A DNA stretch of 64,000 nucleotides from Raffaelea ambrosiae (taxonomy: Eukaryota > Ascomycota > Sordariomycetes > Ophiostomatales > Ophiostomataceae). The stretch covers positions 569,283-633,282 of the forward strand of contig PCDI01000018.1 in assembly GCA_002778195.1 (NCBI GenBank), given 5' to 3'. Under the pieces are notes generated by a model. It did no database searches. It was given only the letters and a program-made list of their open reading frames with translations, and was not told the DNA's origin. Of this stretch, positions 9,578 to 21,623 are shown in pieces. Within the stretch, counting starts at the first letter, position 1, and each line of letters starts with the position of its first letter. Made by a program: the position numbers and the translations under genes.

Positions 9578-10394
9578 TACATACTTTGTACTATAGTAGT
9601 ATGGATTTCATGCAAGACGACCAAATCTGATGCGAGGTCCTTCTTTGGTTCGTGCCATGCCCGACCACAACAGGACGTGGACACAGAACATGCCCATGTA
9701 TTCCCATGTACGAGTACGATGCCGTGTATCTACTACGATGGCGCCATGTTGCCCACCCCTGAACGTCCCCGATTGGATGGGCAAACATCAGTAGACGAGG
9801 AAGAGCCCGGTGGGATTTCAGCAAGAGCATTCCCGCCGTACGCGTACGTACACAGTAGCTACGTGGCGGGAAAGCCAGTCTCCATATAAAGGAATTGCCA
9901 TAGAACCTATCCCAAAAAGAAGAGAAGAGAGGAGTGGGCAAAAAAAAAAAGGCGAACAAAAGGGGGAAAAAAGAAAAAAAAGAAAAGAAAAGGTCTTGTC
10001 ACCTCGGCAGTGGCATATGCCCGTTCAACACGATGGGGTCAATCTTGTATTACTAAGACGTCGCCAAGTAAGACATTTCATGACCACTTACAGAAAGGGC
10101 TTCTTGCAGCACTTCTGTAATATCGGGCGGCCGTCAGCCTCGTCTGTTTCTGCCATAGACAATGCAACCGACACCAACAAACACCACCCCGCCCCTCCCC
10201 TGTGCCCTATGGTCGCCGACCGCTAGGGGTTTCGGGGTTCCACCTTTGCTTGTCTACCGTCATCGGGCGCCCCTCCCCAAAAAAGCCTACTCTCCTCCAC
10301 CAAATAAAACGTTGAAGAAAGCCATTTCGCCCCCCCTGGCGCCCCATTTCCAACGGTCTTGTCATACATACTCCGTGCTCGTACATACACAGTA

Positions 10395-10410
10395 CATACT
10401 ATGTAGTATG
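10395..10410. repeat. 16-bp palindrome CATACTA-TG-TAGTATG
   Basis: Seven-base inverted arms flank a TG centre. The core ACTATGTAGT is the reverse complement of the element at 9568-9577. Confidence 0.6.
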
Positions 10411-11459
10411 AAGCAATGCTATGCACGGGACTTTCCTCTAAAGAAAATCAAAAATTAAAAAAATACTGGAGCCCGAAGCGTTTGCTGCCGGACTCCTTGA
10501 ATGATCGCCGACATCCACAACGATCCAAAGGGCAGGGGGCAAGGGCCAACTGTGGGTTGAAAGGGGGAAAGACTCTCCCACGACAAACCGTTTTACCCTT
10601 TTGGAGAAGCTGCATCCTTGACGATGGACCGTAACATCAAACTATTGGGGGTAGGGAGGGGAAGGAGGGTAGGAGATGGGGGGGGGCACATCGCGGATCG
10701 CGGGTAGAGGGTGACATGGCTGAAAGGGAATGAATCGTTGGTGCCAGATGCAGGCTTCGAACAAAACAAAAATAAATGAAAATGAAAAATAAAGATGGGG
10801 TCCTTGGTCATCATACAAAAAACAAGGTTAAATAAAGACTGTGGGCGTTGATCCAGCGTAGGATAGAAAAAGCTGGATGGAGCAAAAACGGCATAGGCCA
10901 ACCAATATATAAGTGACAATGTCCTCCCGCAATGGCAAAAGTAAACAAGTTCCTCTTGTTTTCCATGTCCGGCTCTGCCTATGGCTATCTCATCATCATA
11001 CACGAATTACACACGGTACATGTTTTATTTTGGCTCGCCCGCTGTGCCTCTCCCAGCTGGCGAACTCCAGTGATCCACAAGGCTCCTTTTTTCTCTTCGC
11101 TTTTCCCATATACAACTCCATCTGCCTGTGGCACAATTCATATAAAGAAGAAAAGCAGAAAAGGAGACAAGTACACAAAGCAGCAAAGACAGCTACGACA
11201 ACAGATCCAAGGAAACTCCCAGGAAACCAAAAAAAAATGAAGAGGAGCACAGACTGCCAACGCAAAGCAACCAACCAAGCAAATCAGCCAAGCAAAACGA
11301 GTATTAACGCAAAAACACAAAAAAATCACAAAAAAATCACAAAAAACAGAACAAGGGGAGGCTTGTGTGGTCCCCGTCCCAAGTGGGACAGACGTTCGGT
11401 ATATGTGACGAGCAAAAGTTCAACCATTCTGTCGTCATCTCTCTCCCTGTTGTCTCCCT

Positions 11460-14115
11460 TCACTGTGTCGTCGCTGGCAGCATGTTGTCAAACTCGCTCA
11501 TGATGCCTTCATCCGTGTTGAGGCTGTTGATCATTTCCTCCTGCGTGAAGCCCACCCAGAAGGCCGGGTTGATCTGCTGCGCCTTCTTGGCCCGGTAGAT
11601 TTCTTGAGCGACGCCCCGGACCTGCCCGCTCGCCGTGTTCGCGGCCTTCCACACCTCGCTAAGCTTGTTGAGCGCGCCAATGTTCAGACGGATCTGCTGC
11701 CGCAGGTCGTCCTCGTCCTGCACAAAGTACAAGGCCCACTTGCTCAGGTGCACAATGGACGACAGAGTGATCACGCACGTAAAGAAGTGGGTGTGCGACA
11801 GCAAGGGAACCGCCTGTGTCACCATCTTGCTGATCTCACACGCGGCTGTGATGGTGTGCCGCGTGTGCAGATTGAAGGCATCACCCGTCGGAACATGGCT
11901 GTGTGGTGCGCAAGATGTCACGCTGCGTGTCGGCGACGAATCGAGCTGCGAGTGTGGCTGGTGGAGAAGAATGGAACAACTGGTATTTGAAAAAAAAAAG
12001 GAGAGTTCCAAGTTAGTCTAAGGCGAGGAAGAAGGATGAAAGAAGAAGGGAAGGATAAGAAGGGAAGGATAAGAAAGGAAGAGGAAAAAGGGAAGAAGGA
12101 AAGAAGGAAAAAAGGAAAAAAGGAAAAAAGGAAAAAAGGAAAAAAGGGAAAAAGGAAAAAAAAAACAGGAAAGGAAAGAAACGGCAAAAAAAAAGGAGAC
12201 ACTTACGCATGGGTGATAAAATGCGCCTGAAACATCATCTCGTCGAGCCTGCAGTCCTTATCCAGGTCGTCCCGCTTGGTCGCTGGCAAGTGCATCCGCC
12301 AATTGGTCAGGAGAGACTGGATCTTCTCGAGGTTCTCATCTTCCGGGTAAAGGATGGGTGGGCAGCGCATGAACCGTCCCAGGATGCGTGCTGCCGCCAC
12401 GCGGTACGCAAAGGACGAAAACTCGCGCTCTTCGCCGCTAAAGAGCTGGTCATCAAAGTCTTCGATGTACATCGGAGTCGGGATGTTCCCAGAGGTATAT
12501 TGGTGTTCTTCGCAGGGAAGTGCAACGTCGGCGGGAACGTCAAAGAGGAAGAAGTTTGTCATACGGTGGACCCCAGCCACCATGCCGTCGACGACAAACA
12601 AATCCCACCATGTGCGGCGCCAGCACTCTTCAAACACCGGGTTCCCGCGGCCATTGGCAGCGGCGAAGCCGCGCTGGTTCAGCCCGATCTCCAGGGAAAT
12701 GCGCTCGGCGTCGGCCAGGATCTGGCGTGCCCGCTCCTGGTTGCAGCTGCCGTCGAGGCCAATAATGAGCAGGATGAGAGCCTGTACTAAGAAGCCATCC
12801 TTGGGGCACGAGGGAAGGTATGCTAGCCGGACGGCTTCGTCCAGGAACATGGCCCGGGCGGGACCGGCATCGAGGTAGAGCGAGCCGACATAGCGCATGG
12901 CGGCCAGCAGGTGGTCGATGTTGGTGGAGCTTTCTTTGGAGAGCGCCAGGAGAGTCTCCTTGGGCAGGGCGAACGGGTGGCCGGGGTAGAAGAACTGGTA
13001 GTACGCGTCTATGCAGCGGTCGCCAATGGGAGCGACAGCCGGCTGGGTGATGGCAAGGGCCATGCTGCCGCCGCCATTGAGGCTGACATTGTTGAGGCCG
13101 CTGGCAAAGGGATTCCTGTACAGATTGAGATGGGACACGGAGATGGCCGGCGAGGCGGCGATCGAGGCTGATGGCGTGAGGGCTGTGACCGAGTTGACGG
13201 CGATGCTGTTGGCGTCCGTGAAAACAGCGGCCGCGCTGGTGGCGGCCGCGACAGAGTCGACCGTGGTGTACGCCGGCGTGGATGGGAAAATGGCCGAGGG
13301 ACTGCCGTTCGAGACTACCACGGGCGAGGCGTAGGAGCTGGTGACTACGGTCATGGGCCCGGTCGTGGCGGGCACAGTTCGCCGGCCCAGCATCATTGGG
13401 CAGCTGTCTGCCGGCGGCGGTGCAGAGATGGCCGAGGAAAAAGACGGCGGGGGTGGCGAGGACGACCGGAGTCGCTTGTTCGGCTTGCGGGGACCCTTGT
13501 AGCCGCGCCGTGAGGCGATGTACACGCACTCGGTCTCGGTCTGCTTGCAACGCGAGCAGGGCATCTGTCCGTCACATTTTAAATGTTTTCCGCGCTGGGA
13601 AGGAGGAGAAGCAGTCAGCAAAAGCCCGGGAAGGGGGGGGATCGATAAGAAGAAGAGGGCACAGACACGGCGGAAAGCCGGGTGTCCATAAGAAGAAGAG
13701 GGCACAGACACGGCGCAAAGCCGGGTGAGAGCCGGGTGAAAGCCGGGCGAAATCCAGGTGGCCAACATGGTATCCCGAAGAAGGGGCAGAAAACAACAAA
13801 AACAATGACAATAACACAGGGAAAAAAAGAAACATAAAACAGGAGAAAACTCACACATCCGAGACAGGCCGTCGGCACGGCTGGAGGCCCCAACGGCGTG
13901 CCTGCGCCGGCAGAAAAGTCGGTCGGGCTCGTGCTCGTGCCGGACAGCATTCCAGTGCCGTCGTCCTGGATCGACTGCGTGGGCGAGGTGATGCTCGGCG
14001 TGGACGACGATCGGGGGACGGACAAAGGGCCTGCAGGCTGCGGCTCAACAAATCCGGAAGAGGAGACGGGGACGCCCTGGCCCATGGCCATGCCGTCGAA
14101 AGAGATGGAATCCAT
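11460..14115 (-). CDS. Zn(II)2Cys6 fungal transcription factor (722 aa)
   Basis: Exons are 13855-14115, 12207-13594 and 11460-11979; 723 codons including the stop. The zinc cluster is canonical: C84-x2-C87-x6-C94-x5-C100-x2-C103-x6-C110, followed by a basic RRGYKGPRKPNKR linker. Intron 1 (13595-13854, GTGAGT/CCCAG) falls exactly after Cys87. Intron 2 (11980-12206, GTAAGT/CCAG) joins FITHA to CSILLHQ. After a Ser/Ala/Val-rich linker, a helical middle region begins near CIDAYYQFFYPGHPFALPKE and looks like the fungal-specific transcription factor domain, with LPSCPKDGFLVQALILLIIG and a WRRTWWDLFVVDGM segment. Such proteins are nuclear activators of catabolic or secondary pathways. The target is unknown, since the neighbours are not an obvious cluster. 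Confidence 0.9.
12025..12199 (-). repeat. Polypyrimidine/polypurine tract within intron 2 of the Zn2Cys6 gene
   Basis: About 175 nt are almost entirely purine on the plus strand, made of AAGGA and GGAAAAA-type units, hence pyrimidine on the transcribed sense. It fills most of intron 2 (11980-12206). The mirror-like composition could allow triplex structure; that is inference. Confidence 0.7.
13645..13727 (-). repeat. Two 40-bp direct repeats (43-bp period) within intron 1 of the Zn2Cys6 gene
   Basis: Copies at 13645-13684 and 13688-13727 are identical except for one base (GGAAAG versus GCAAAG near the end), with a 3-bp spacer. They are followed by further short GCCGGGTGA-type copies up to about 13750. 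The repeat is intronic and sits within the codon interval splitting the zinc cluster. Confidence 0.8.
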
Positions 14116-17100
14116 GTTGTGCTGTGTTGAGACTGTGGCTGTCTGTGGCCTGTGGTCTGTGGCCTGTTTCCTATTTTCTGGTTTCTGTCTCCTGTTTTCT
14201 GGTTGTCTCTTTTTTTTGTCTCTCTCGTTTTCTCTGTTGTTGTTTTCTTCTGTTTTCTCTGATTTCTGCGTTTTCTTCGTGGTCCCCTGAGGTTTATTTT
14301 GGTCTCTTTCCTTTTTTTTAACGATCGGACGGCTGGTTTGGGGGACCTGTTGTCGTCGACTCGGGTTTGAGGGAGATCCCAGATGGCCTCAACCTGGCGT
14401 AGAGCCTGCAGACAAAAGAGAACCGGGCAGTGGGTGGTTGGCTGCGCAGTCCTGGCTGCGTGCCTGTGCGAGTGTGCGTGTTCGAGTGGGTAGGCCGTGT
14501 GCTCGTGTGTGTGAGCGTATGTGTGGTGTACACACACGAGTGTGTCAATATGCTGTTGTATGTATGTTTGTGCGTGCGCGCGTGTGTGTGCGTGTGTGCT
14601 GGGTCCCCCCTTTTCAACGGCCGCCGCCGCCTGAGTCGTTCGTGCTCAGGATGACACAAAAACGACACCAACGTTCCAGACGGCTCCAAATGGCAGAAAA
14701 CGCAGACGAGGGCGCTTTGCTGCAGAAAAGAAGAAAAAAAAACAAGTACAGGTTCAGACACAAAAAGCCCCGCGACCCGAACAGCAGCGCCGGCGGAAGC
14801 AAGTCTTTCAAAGCAGTTCAAGTGTAAATAGTCAGGTGAGTGACTGGCCTCCGATATATAAACGGGAAATAGCCCAGTGTGATGAAAATTCCAAAAGCAG
14901 TGACCTGCATCGCAAATCTCCACGGCTTGGTGTGCTGCGCGAAGAGCTCAACGTTGTCCGGGTCCAAGAACCATGTCCAATAACCATGCAAACCGGGACA
15001 CACACCCACCCCGAAGTCGACAGTGGTGGTGAGTTGCGAGAGAGGAGCGCGCGCGCGCGAGAAAGAAAGGAAGAAGAAAGAAAAAAGAAAAAAGCCTGGT
15101 CTGGCAAAGGGGGGGGCGCGAGTGGGTAGTGGGCGACCGGGGGGGGCAGGGAACGAGGGTTTGTCACTCAGTTGAGGGGAGAGACGGTGCTCCTTCTAAG
15201 ATACACCCCGACAGTGGGCTGTCTGCTGGATCTTGCTTGCACTGGCTGCCGGGGTCCTGGACAGCGTTGTCGATCAAATGGATCGGCCTTCACGGCAAAT
15301 CGGCGATGGGGGCCTAGCGTTATTTAGACGTTTTTCTCTCGTCTGCATTTGCTTCCATTCACCTGCAACCGACGGGCCCAGAGGGCGACTAGGCGACTAG
15401 GCCACCAGGGCACCCCCCCAGCACCGCTAACGGCCACGAGTCGACTCGTGGCGAATCGGGAGCGAGATGTCTCGGAAATACTTTTGCGCCTCAGCAGCAT
15501 GTAGTTACATAGTAGTTCTCGCTTGTCGAAGGGGGGAGGACAGAGCTTTGCGAGCTCGCGTGTCGTCCACATACCATGTATGTGCACACAGACCAGAGTG
15601 TGTATCGTCGGTGTTCCTGGACACAGTGCAGCGGCTCGGAGGCTGGACCAAGTTGGACACGAATGCGCCGTAAGATACATAGTACACTTGTTGCGTCGTC
15701 CGCTGCAGGGATCGGGGCAGGCTGTTGCGCCTGCGCACGCTCGCTGGCCGACACGACGAGATGAGGTTCCAGACAGGGAGCCGCTCTGGAAATGACAAAG
15801 TGATATGCGAATGTCACCCTCTGGCCGGCGCGGAGTCTGCAGTGCGGCGCCTGGGCCCGTCTTTTCCACTTCTCCCCACACCACCAAGAGAGAACAAAGA
15901 CCGGCTATCTTGCTATTGGATTTTTCGTCTCCCTTTTCGCCTTTGTCTGGCCTTCTCTGCGACGCGCCTTGCCGTGGGTTTTTTCCTCTTACCAAGCTCA
16001 GTGCATATCTCTTGCCCCCCCCATCTGTGCCGAATAGACCAACAGACAAGGGTGGGTGGCACTTGGCAGTCCAGTACCACAGAATGCGAATAAATAAAAA
16101 AAGCAATGCTCAGTAAACCTCCGAATAGCGGGCATATACTTTCCGTATTGGGACGTTGGAAAAAAAATAAGACACGTAGATAATATATTGTATCTTGGTC
16201 TCAAAAGACGGCATCTCGTCTCCTCAAGCTCGCCCATCCTTGCTTGCTAGGCCAGCTCGGTCTGTGGGAGGACGGCCTCTGGCTCTGATTCCACGAAGGA
16301 TTGTGACTGGCCGATCACCCTGCAGCTCTGCTCGCCGTCGTTGGCATACATCCCTTGCTGGCATGGCCGAAGTATGCCATGTGCAGCGTGCGGTGTAGTC
16401 GCCGGCGCCGTTACGACGAGCGCTTCCTGGTAAGTTGCTTTTGGCAACGTGCTGGCGACCGTTGCAAGTGGGTGTGGGGTGGTAAGAGATGAACGCAGAC
16501 CACACCAACTCAAGTCCTGCATTGGTTGCACATTAGTGCCGAGCCCCCCATGCACCCGGGCAGACAAGAACCACTTTCACACCGTGCTGAGCAAGCCCGG
16601 CCGTACTCATTGGCAGCAAGGCCGTCGCAAAGCTTGACCACCTTGCATGTAAGACAGCATATGTACCCGTTCAGTGTCCTTGTACATAGTACTCCTAGAG
16701 GGAGGGGGCGGGGGGAGCGGGGGGTTAATTTCCCTGAGCTTGCGGGCCAAGTGATCTGCTGGGCATTGATTTTTCTCCTATGCGACTTCTTCGACAGAAA
16801 GATGGCGGTCAAAGGACGCCAACGGTGGTTAGCTATCTAGACTGGGTGGGACCCAAGAAAAGGGCTTCCGTGGTCAGCCAATGCCCCCGACGGACTGGGT
16901 TGCCAGAGGGGCTAGCTCATATTACCAGACCGAGAAAAAGGAGGGAGGAGAAGGCTGGTTGAGGAGGTGGTTGAGCTGGACGACGTGAGCTGGAAGAGCT
17001 GGACGAGCTGGTAAGAGCGCCTGAGTGGTCGAGGACTAAAATGGGGACTGGCTGCAAGACAGATTGCCAGAGCTTGCGGGAATCTGGTTCGCCCTGGCGC

Positions 17101-18564
17101 GGGCCTGGGAATGGCCCTGCGTCCCACAGTTGTTTCATAACAGGTCTGCAAGGGATGTAACATAACGAAGTCCCCAGGACCGCCCAGATTGGTGACTGGT
17201 GGAGAGGCGCATCGTCTGTGCGAAAAATGCCGTGTACCGCTATGTATGTAGGGGACAAGAACCAGTCGCCACAGACCGACAACGTCGTCTGTCTTGTTGG
17301 CCCTTGCCGTCGTGCTGTGTTGAGCCTCGATGCGAATTGGGGCAGCCCTCCGACCGAGTCGGCTCGTGCAGGTCGCTTAACAAAGGTGTGTGTGTTGGGG
17401 GCGTGTTGGAGCGTGTTGGTTGGGGCGTGTTGGCTGTGCTGGCCGTGTTGTGCTGGCCGTGCTGGCCGTTCTGGCCGTGCTGGCCGTGCTGGCCTTGCTG
17501 GGCATCCTTGCAATATGGACAGAAGACGACCTGGTTGGCAAGCACGTCAGCACTCTATTTGTGGCAACGTCTGCTTGCCGACCCTGAATCAGCTTTTGGC
17601 AATCAGCTTTTGGCAGATTTCGCAAACTTGTTCCCGATGCTATTTTGGGGATTTGTCAGTATGCTTTCTTTTTCTTTTCTTTTTATTTTTAGTCGCCTCT
17701 CCTCGTCCCGCTTTCTTTCCTTTTTTTTCCCTTCTTCTTTTCTGCTTGGTCAATTCTTCGTACACATCATTCATTGCGTGGCCCAAGTCGAGAATATATC
17801 GCTCTTCCCAGCAGATGCTGTTGGTGGAGCCAGACGCATCTGCCCAGCAGTGTCCTCGTATTGGGCTCCGGCCTGCGGTGGGTATCTTTTTTTAGGGTTT
17901 GACATATTCTCGCCCCCTCCCCCCAGGCGGAAGAGCCGGTGACAACCCGCGTGGTCGAAGTGTCCGTTTTTCTTGCATGATTGATACAGTGGTCCCCCTT
18001 CTAGATCCTTCGCGGCCGTAACGGTTGGTGGCCGACGCTGGTGGCCGAACCCAGGCTGGGTGGGAGCGCGGGAGTGTTGCATGACGGGGACACAGGAAAG
18101 AGGGAAAAGGGAAAGAAAAAAAAAAAGGAAATAAAAACGGGGAACAAGAAGCAGGAAAATGGGGATGATGCTCTGTTTTGCTCCTCGATTGGAAGGTGCG
18201 ATTGTTGCTCTCTTGGGAAAGAGCAATCTACAACCACACAGCTCCAAAGAGGCAACTACGGAAGTTTCCACCAAAGCAAGTACAAGAAAAGAATAGGTAC
18301 TCTGAAGAATAGAAAATCGAGGAGGAAAAGAAGAAAGAGAGAAAATAGATCGAGAAATGGAAAAAGGAAGAAGAAGAGAGGGAGGAAGTACACGCAATCA
18401 AAAAAAAAAAAAAAAGCTGCTTTCATACAAACAATATGTATATATACATGGAATCCTGGAACTCAGACCCGCAACTACTTCATCCCAACCACAGCAACTG
18501 TCGATGCTTCGTATTGCCTGACTTCCCCCAGCAGACTGCAAACAACTGGCCGCATGATCCATCC
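14116..18564. other. 4.4-kb spacer with no supportable gene
   Basis: It lies upstream of the Zn2Cys6 gene (-) and downstream of the esterase (-). I found no domain-bearing frame and no convincing splice chain. It holds a TG-rich stretch (14450-14610), intergenic TACATAGTA elements (15505-15515, 15676-15685, 16682-16692), a 9-bp GC-rich minisatellite (17401-17511) and an A16-like run near 18400. Part of the right-hand section near 14116-14420 is probably the regulator's leader and promoter. Confidence 0.5.
17401..17511. repeat. 9-bp minisatellite (CTGGCCGTG units)
   Basis: About seven to eight degenerate tandem copies of CTGGCCGTG or CTGGCCGTT, preceded by related GCGTGTTGG units. Frames through it read as simple HGQ or ARP repeats, so it is not taken as coding. 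Confidence 0.75.
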
Positions 18565-20819
18565 CTACAAGTAGTAGTCCAACCCGAGCCCCAACGACGC
18601 GCACTGCGCCTTCTCGCGCCACTGGACATCCCGGCTCGGCCAGTCCAGCACCCGCATCGTCGCGCGGCCGCGCGTGGCCGGCACCCAGAACCCGCTTGTC
18701 TGGAGGGCGGCCAGCGTGCTCGCGTACCCCCGCGCCCGCAGCAGCGCCACGTCCGGGTTGGGCGTGTGGCTGCGGGCAAACGCCGCGAAACTGTCGAGCA
18801 CGTACTGGGAGAAGGGCCGGTCCGCGCGGTCGCGCCACGGCAGGCCCTGGCGGGCCAGGTTGCCAAAGACGTAGTACAGCTCGCCCGAGTGGCAGCGGAG
18901 GTAGGGCGACCGGGCGGGGTCGCCGTCGGGGTGGGCGGCCGTGGGGGCCGGCTGGCAGACGTCGAGCCCCGGCCAGCCCGTGGTCTGGTAGGCCCGGTCG
19001 AACTCGTAGTAGTACACCTGCGGCCAGCGGCCCGCCTGGAGCCCGGCGTACACGGTGGCCTCGTCGACGCAGCGGAAGATGGCGTCGGTGGCGAGGCGGG
19101 CGGCCATGGTGAAGAGGGCGCGTGATTGGTTGTTGCTGCTGTGGAGGACCGGAAACAAGACGGGATCCGGGTCGGCCAAGCCCTGGGACTGCAGGTAGGC
19201 CGTCGCGTTCGCGGCCTGGGCGGCGCTGGGATACGAGAGAAAGGGCGCGCCGTCGTCGCGCATGGTGCCCATCATCAAGGCGAACGGGAAGGGGGCGGCC
19301 GCCCCCCGGGGATCCGGGCCGACCGCCAGCTCGTCCGACACAATGTACGTCCCGTCGACGACAAGGTAGCGCGCCACCGTGTCGAGGTTGACGAGCGTCT
19401 CGGCCGGCAAGGCGCGGAGACACGCCACGGTGTCCTCGTCCCCGCCGTCGCAGTGGGTCGCGTGCAAAATCGCCTCGCCGGCCACGGCCATCTCCTCGTC
19501 CACGGTGTAGTACCGCGAGTACGTGGTGCCGTAGTTGAGCCCGCCGAGGTTGCTCAGCGGGATGGCGGCCGCAAACTTGCCCCGGGCTTGCGGGGAGGCC
19601 ATCATGGCCCGCACCGACCCGGCGCCGGCCGACTGGCCGAAGATGGTGATGCGGTCCGGGTCGCCGCCGAAGCGGGCAATGTTGGCGCGGACCCAGTCGA
19701 GAGCGAGAATCTGGTCGGCGAGGCCATAGTTGCCGGGGAGGAGGACAGGACCGGTGGTTGTCGAATTCACCAGACGCAACGCCAAGAAGCCCAGCGTCGA
19801 CAGACGGTAGTTGATGCTCACCACGACCACATCGCCCCGGGCCGCCAGGTTGCCCCCGTCAAAGGTCGGGTCGCTGCCCGTGCCGCCCGTGAAGGCGCCG
19901 CCGTGGATCCAGAACATGACCGGGCGAAGACGGCGCGGACGGCGACCATCCGCGGCGGGCGTGGTGTTCAGCAGGGGCAGGTAGGGGGTGAATACATTCA
20001 GAAACAGACAGTCTTCGCGGCCCGACGTGCTCCCGGACTGCACGCACTGGCTGCCGAACTGGGTGGCGTCCGCGGGCAGCGACCCGTCGCCGGCCGGCCT
20101 CTGGTACGCCGTGGCATAGGCAAAGCGCGTCGGCTGGGGCGCATAACGCAGACCCAGAAAGCGGAAGCTCAGGTGGTCGCGGTAGCCGACAACGGGGCCA
20201 TTCTGATCCGTGGCCACAGACACCTGCCAGCGGGCGCTGGCGTCGGCGTGGCTCTGGTTGGAATACGGCGCTGACTGGGTACAGAGGGCGGGCAGAATGG
20301 CGGTATCGTCGTCGTCGTCGTCGTCGTCGTTGTCGCCGTCGTCGACAACCGCGATGCGTCCTCGAGCGTCAATGGTGCGTCCACGACTCCGACCAGCGTT
20401 GTCCTCGGCGGGAGCAATCCAGAACCGGGACGACTCTGTTGCTTGGTCCAGGTAGACAAGGTAGTCGAGCAGAGACTGGATGTCCTCGCTAGCACTACGC
20501 TTCCTGCTCTTCGAAGCTGCCGATGGCGTCCACAGCTGCTCGCCGAGGGCCAGGCAGCCGTCTGCGGCCGCCGAGGCGCTTCTTGGGCCCAGCAACAGCA
20601 CAGCAGAGCGATTGGATGCGCTTCCTGGCAAAGACACGTGAGTTGATAAACGTTCCCAACTTGGCCTACCCCCCACCCGTATCAGGTCTACACACCTTGG
20701 AGATCGTTGTCAACCAGAAGAGTGATGTCCGAGCCCAAGCTGCTTGGCGAGGGAGTGGCCGAAGCCACAAAGGCCCAAAGGGTCACAGTCCGGGCAAAGG
20801 TCCACACAAGAGAGGCCAT
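18565..20819 (-). CDS. Secreted type-B carboxylesterase, large form (727 aa)
   Basis: Exons are 20696-20819 and 18565-20624. The 71-nt intron (GTGTGT/TGCCAG) joins DNDLQ to GSASNRSAV in phase. A signal peptide is visible (MASLVWTFARTVTLWAFVAS). Residues 42 to about 165 are an extension with an Asp-rich run (GDNDDDDDDDD), then the esterase fold starts at GPVVGYRDHLSFRFLGLRYA. Family marks are EDCLFLNVF, the oxyanion region HGGAF, nucleophile elbow FGQSAGAGS (Ser373), acid GTMRDDG (Asp499, where cholinesterases and most family members carry Glu) and His620 in CHSGELYYVFG. Several NxS/T sites fit secretion. It would hydrolyse carboxylic esters outside the cell; the substrate is unknown. At 727 aa it is longer than the usual 500-600 aa. 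A frame start at 20954 was not used because it would bury the signal peptide. Confidence 0.9.
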
Positions 20820-21623
20820 CTTGTGTAAGAAGCTGAGGTTTTTTGAAGTGAAGACGGAAAACGAGAGGCCGAGGCCTCCTGACGAGAGCCTTTTAATATT
20901 TTCCGGTAGTCTTTTCCTCTCTGTCCATCGTGGCTCCTGGGCGACGGAACGCAAGAGCCGGGCCTACTGTGAAGAGGACGGAGAGGGAGATTGTTGTTCG
21001 ACCTGCCATGCTAGCATGCCACCGCGCCGAAGGATCACCATAGGAATAAGAAAAACTTCGTCCCCTCATTCAGACGACCTTGGGCCGAGCGCTAGACGTG
21101 CGAACTAGCCCGGGCGTGAGGTTGAAAATTTAGCCTAAATACAACCTTTCGACGTGGAGTCCCATTGCCGTTCACAGCATGACAGGGGGTGTTCACAAAC
21201 CTCGCGTCGCTGACAGATGAAAAAGAAAACAACTTCCGGGATGAAACCATTAGCCATTAAGAACATGATTTATGAATTTTTTGAGTTGCCAAACATCCTC
21301 CCGCCGATACGGGGTTGTATCCCACCGTTCCAAACCCCACAAACCTAAAAAATGCTGGCTTTAATAATACAAGAATACACTATGACAACATGCAGGCTTC
21401 CCTCATAGATATGTACAGGTGGTATATACAAAACAAAACAGGATATGAAACATGCAATGTACAAGAGAAGGTGCAGGTGGCGAAGAAGGACGGAGCCCCA
21501 AAGTCGGGGTGCAAGAATGGAAGCGAATGTGACGGGTGTCAAGGAGGTGAAGATGAAAAAAAAAAAAAAAGGGTAAGAACGCAGACGGAGACGGAGGCGG
21601 ATCGAGGAGGGTCAGCTGTGGGC
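20820..21623. other. Intergenic spacer, no gene seen
   Basis: Promoter side of the esterase and 3' flank of the polymerase gene, both on the minus strand. It is more AT-rich than the neighbouring exons. No feature is recognised beyond homopolymer A near 21560. Confidence 0.55.

Larger units (their letters stand above)
9229..11459. other. Intergenic spacer between convergent genes
   Basis: No coding region is supported. Contents include A-rich stretches and two copies of the intergenic palindrome (9568-9577 and 10395-10410). The second is CATACTA-TG-TAGTATG with 7-bp arms. Confidence 0.55.

Noticed and set aside
15324..16106. 260-codon minus-strand frame in the 4.4-kb spacer
   Set aside because: No domain recognised, no supporting splice sites, and several equally long unrelated frames overlap it on the other strand.
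17199..17942. 247-codon plus-strand frame rich in Trp-Pro-Cys repeats
   Set aside because: The repeats are just the 9-bp minisatellite read in one frame; the remainder shows no domain.
20820..20954. Upstream in-frame start for the carboxylesterase
   Set aside because: It would place 45 charged residues before an evident signal peptide, so the ATG at 20819 was kept.
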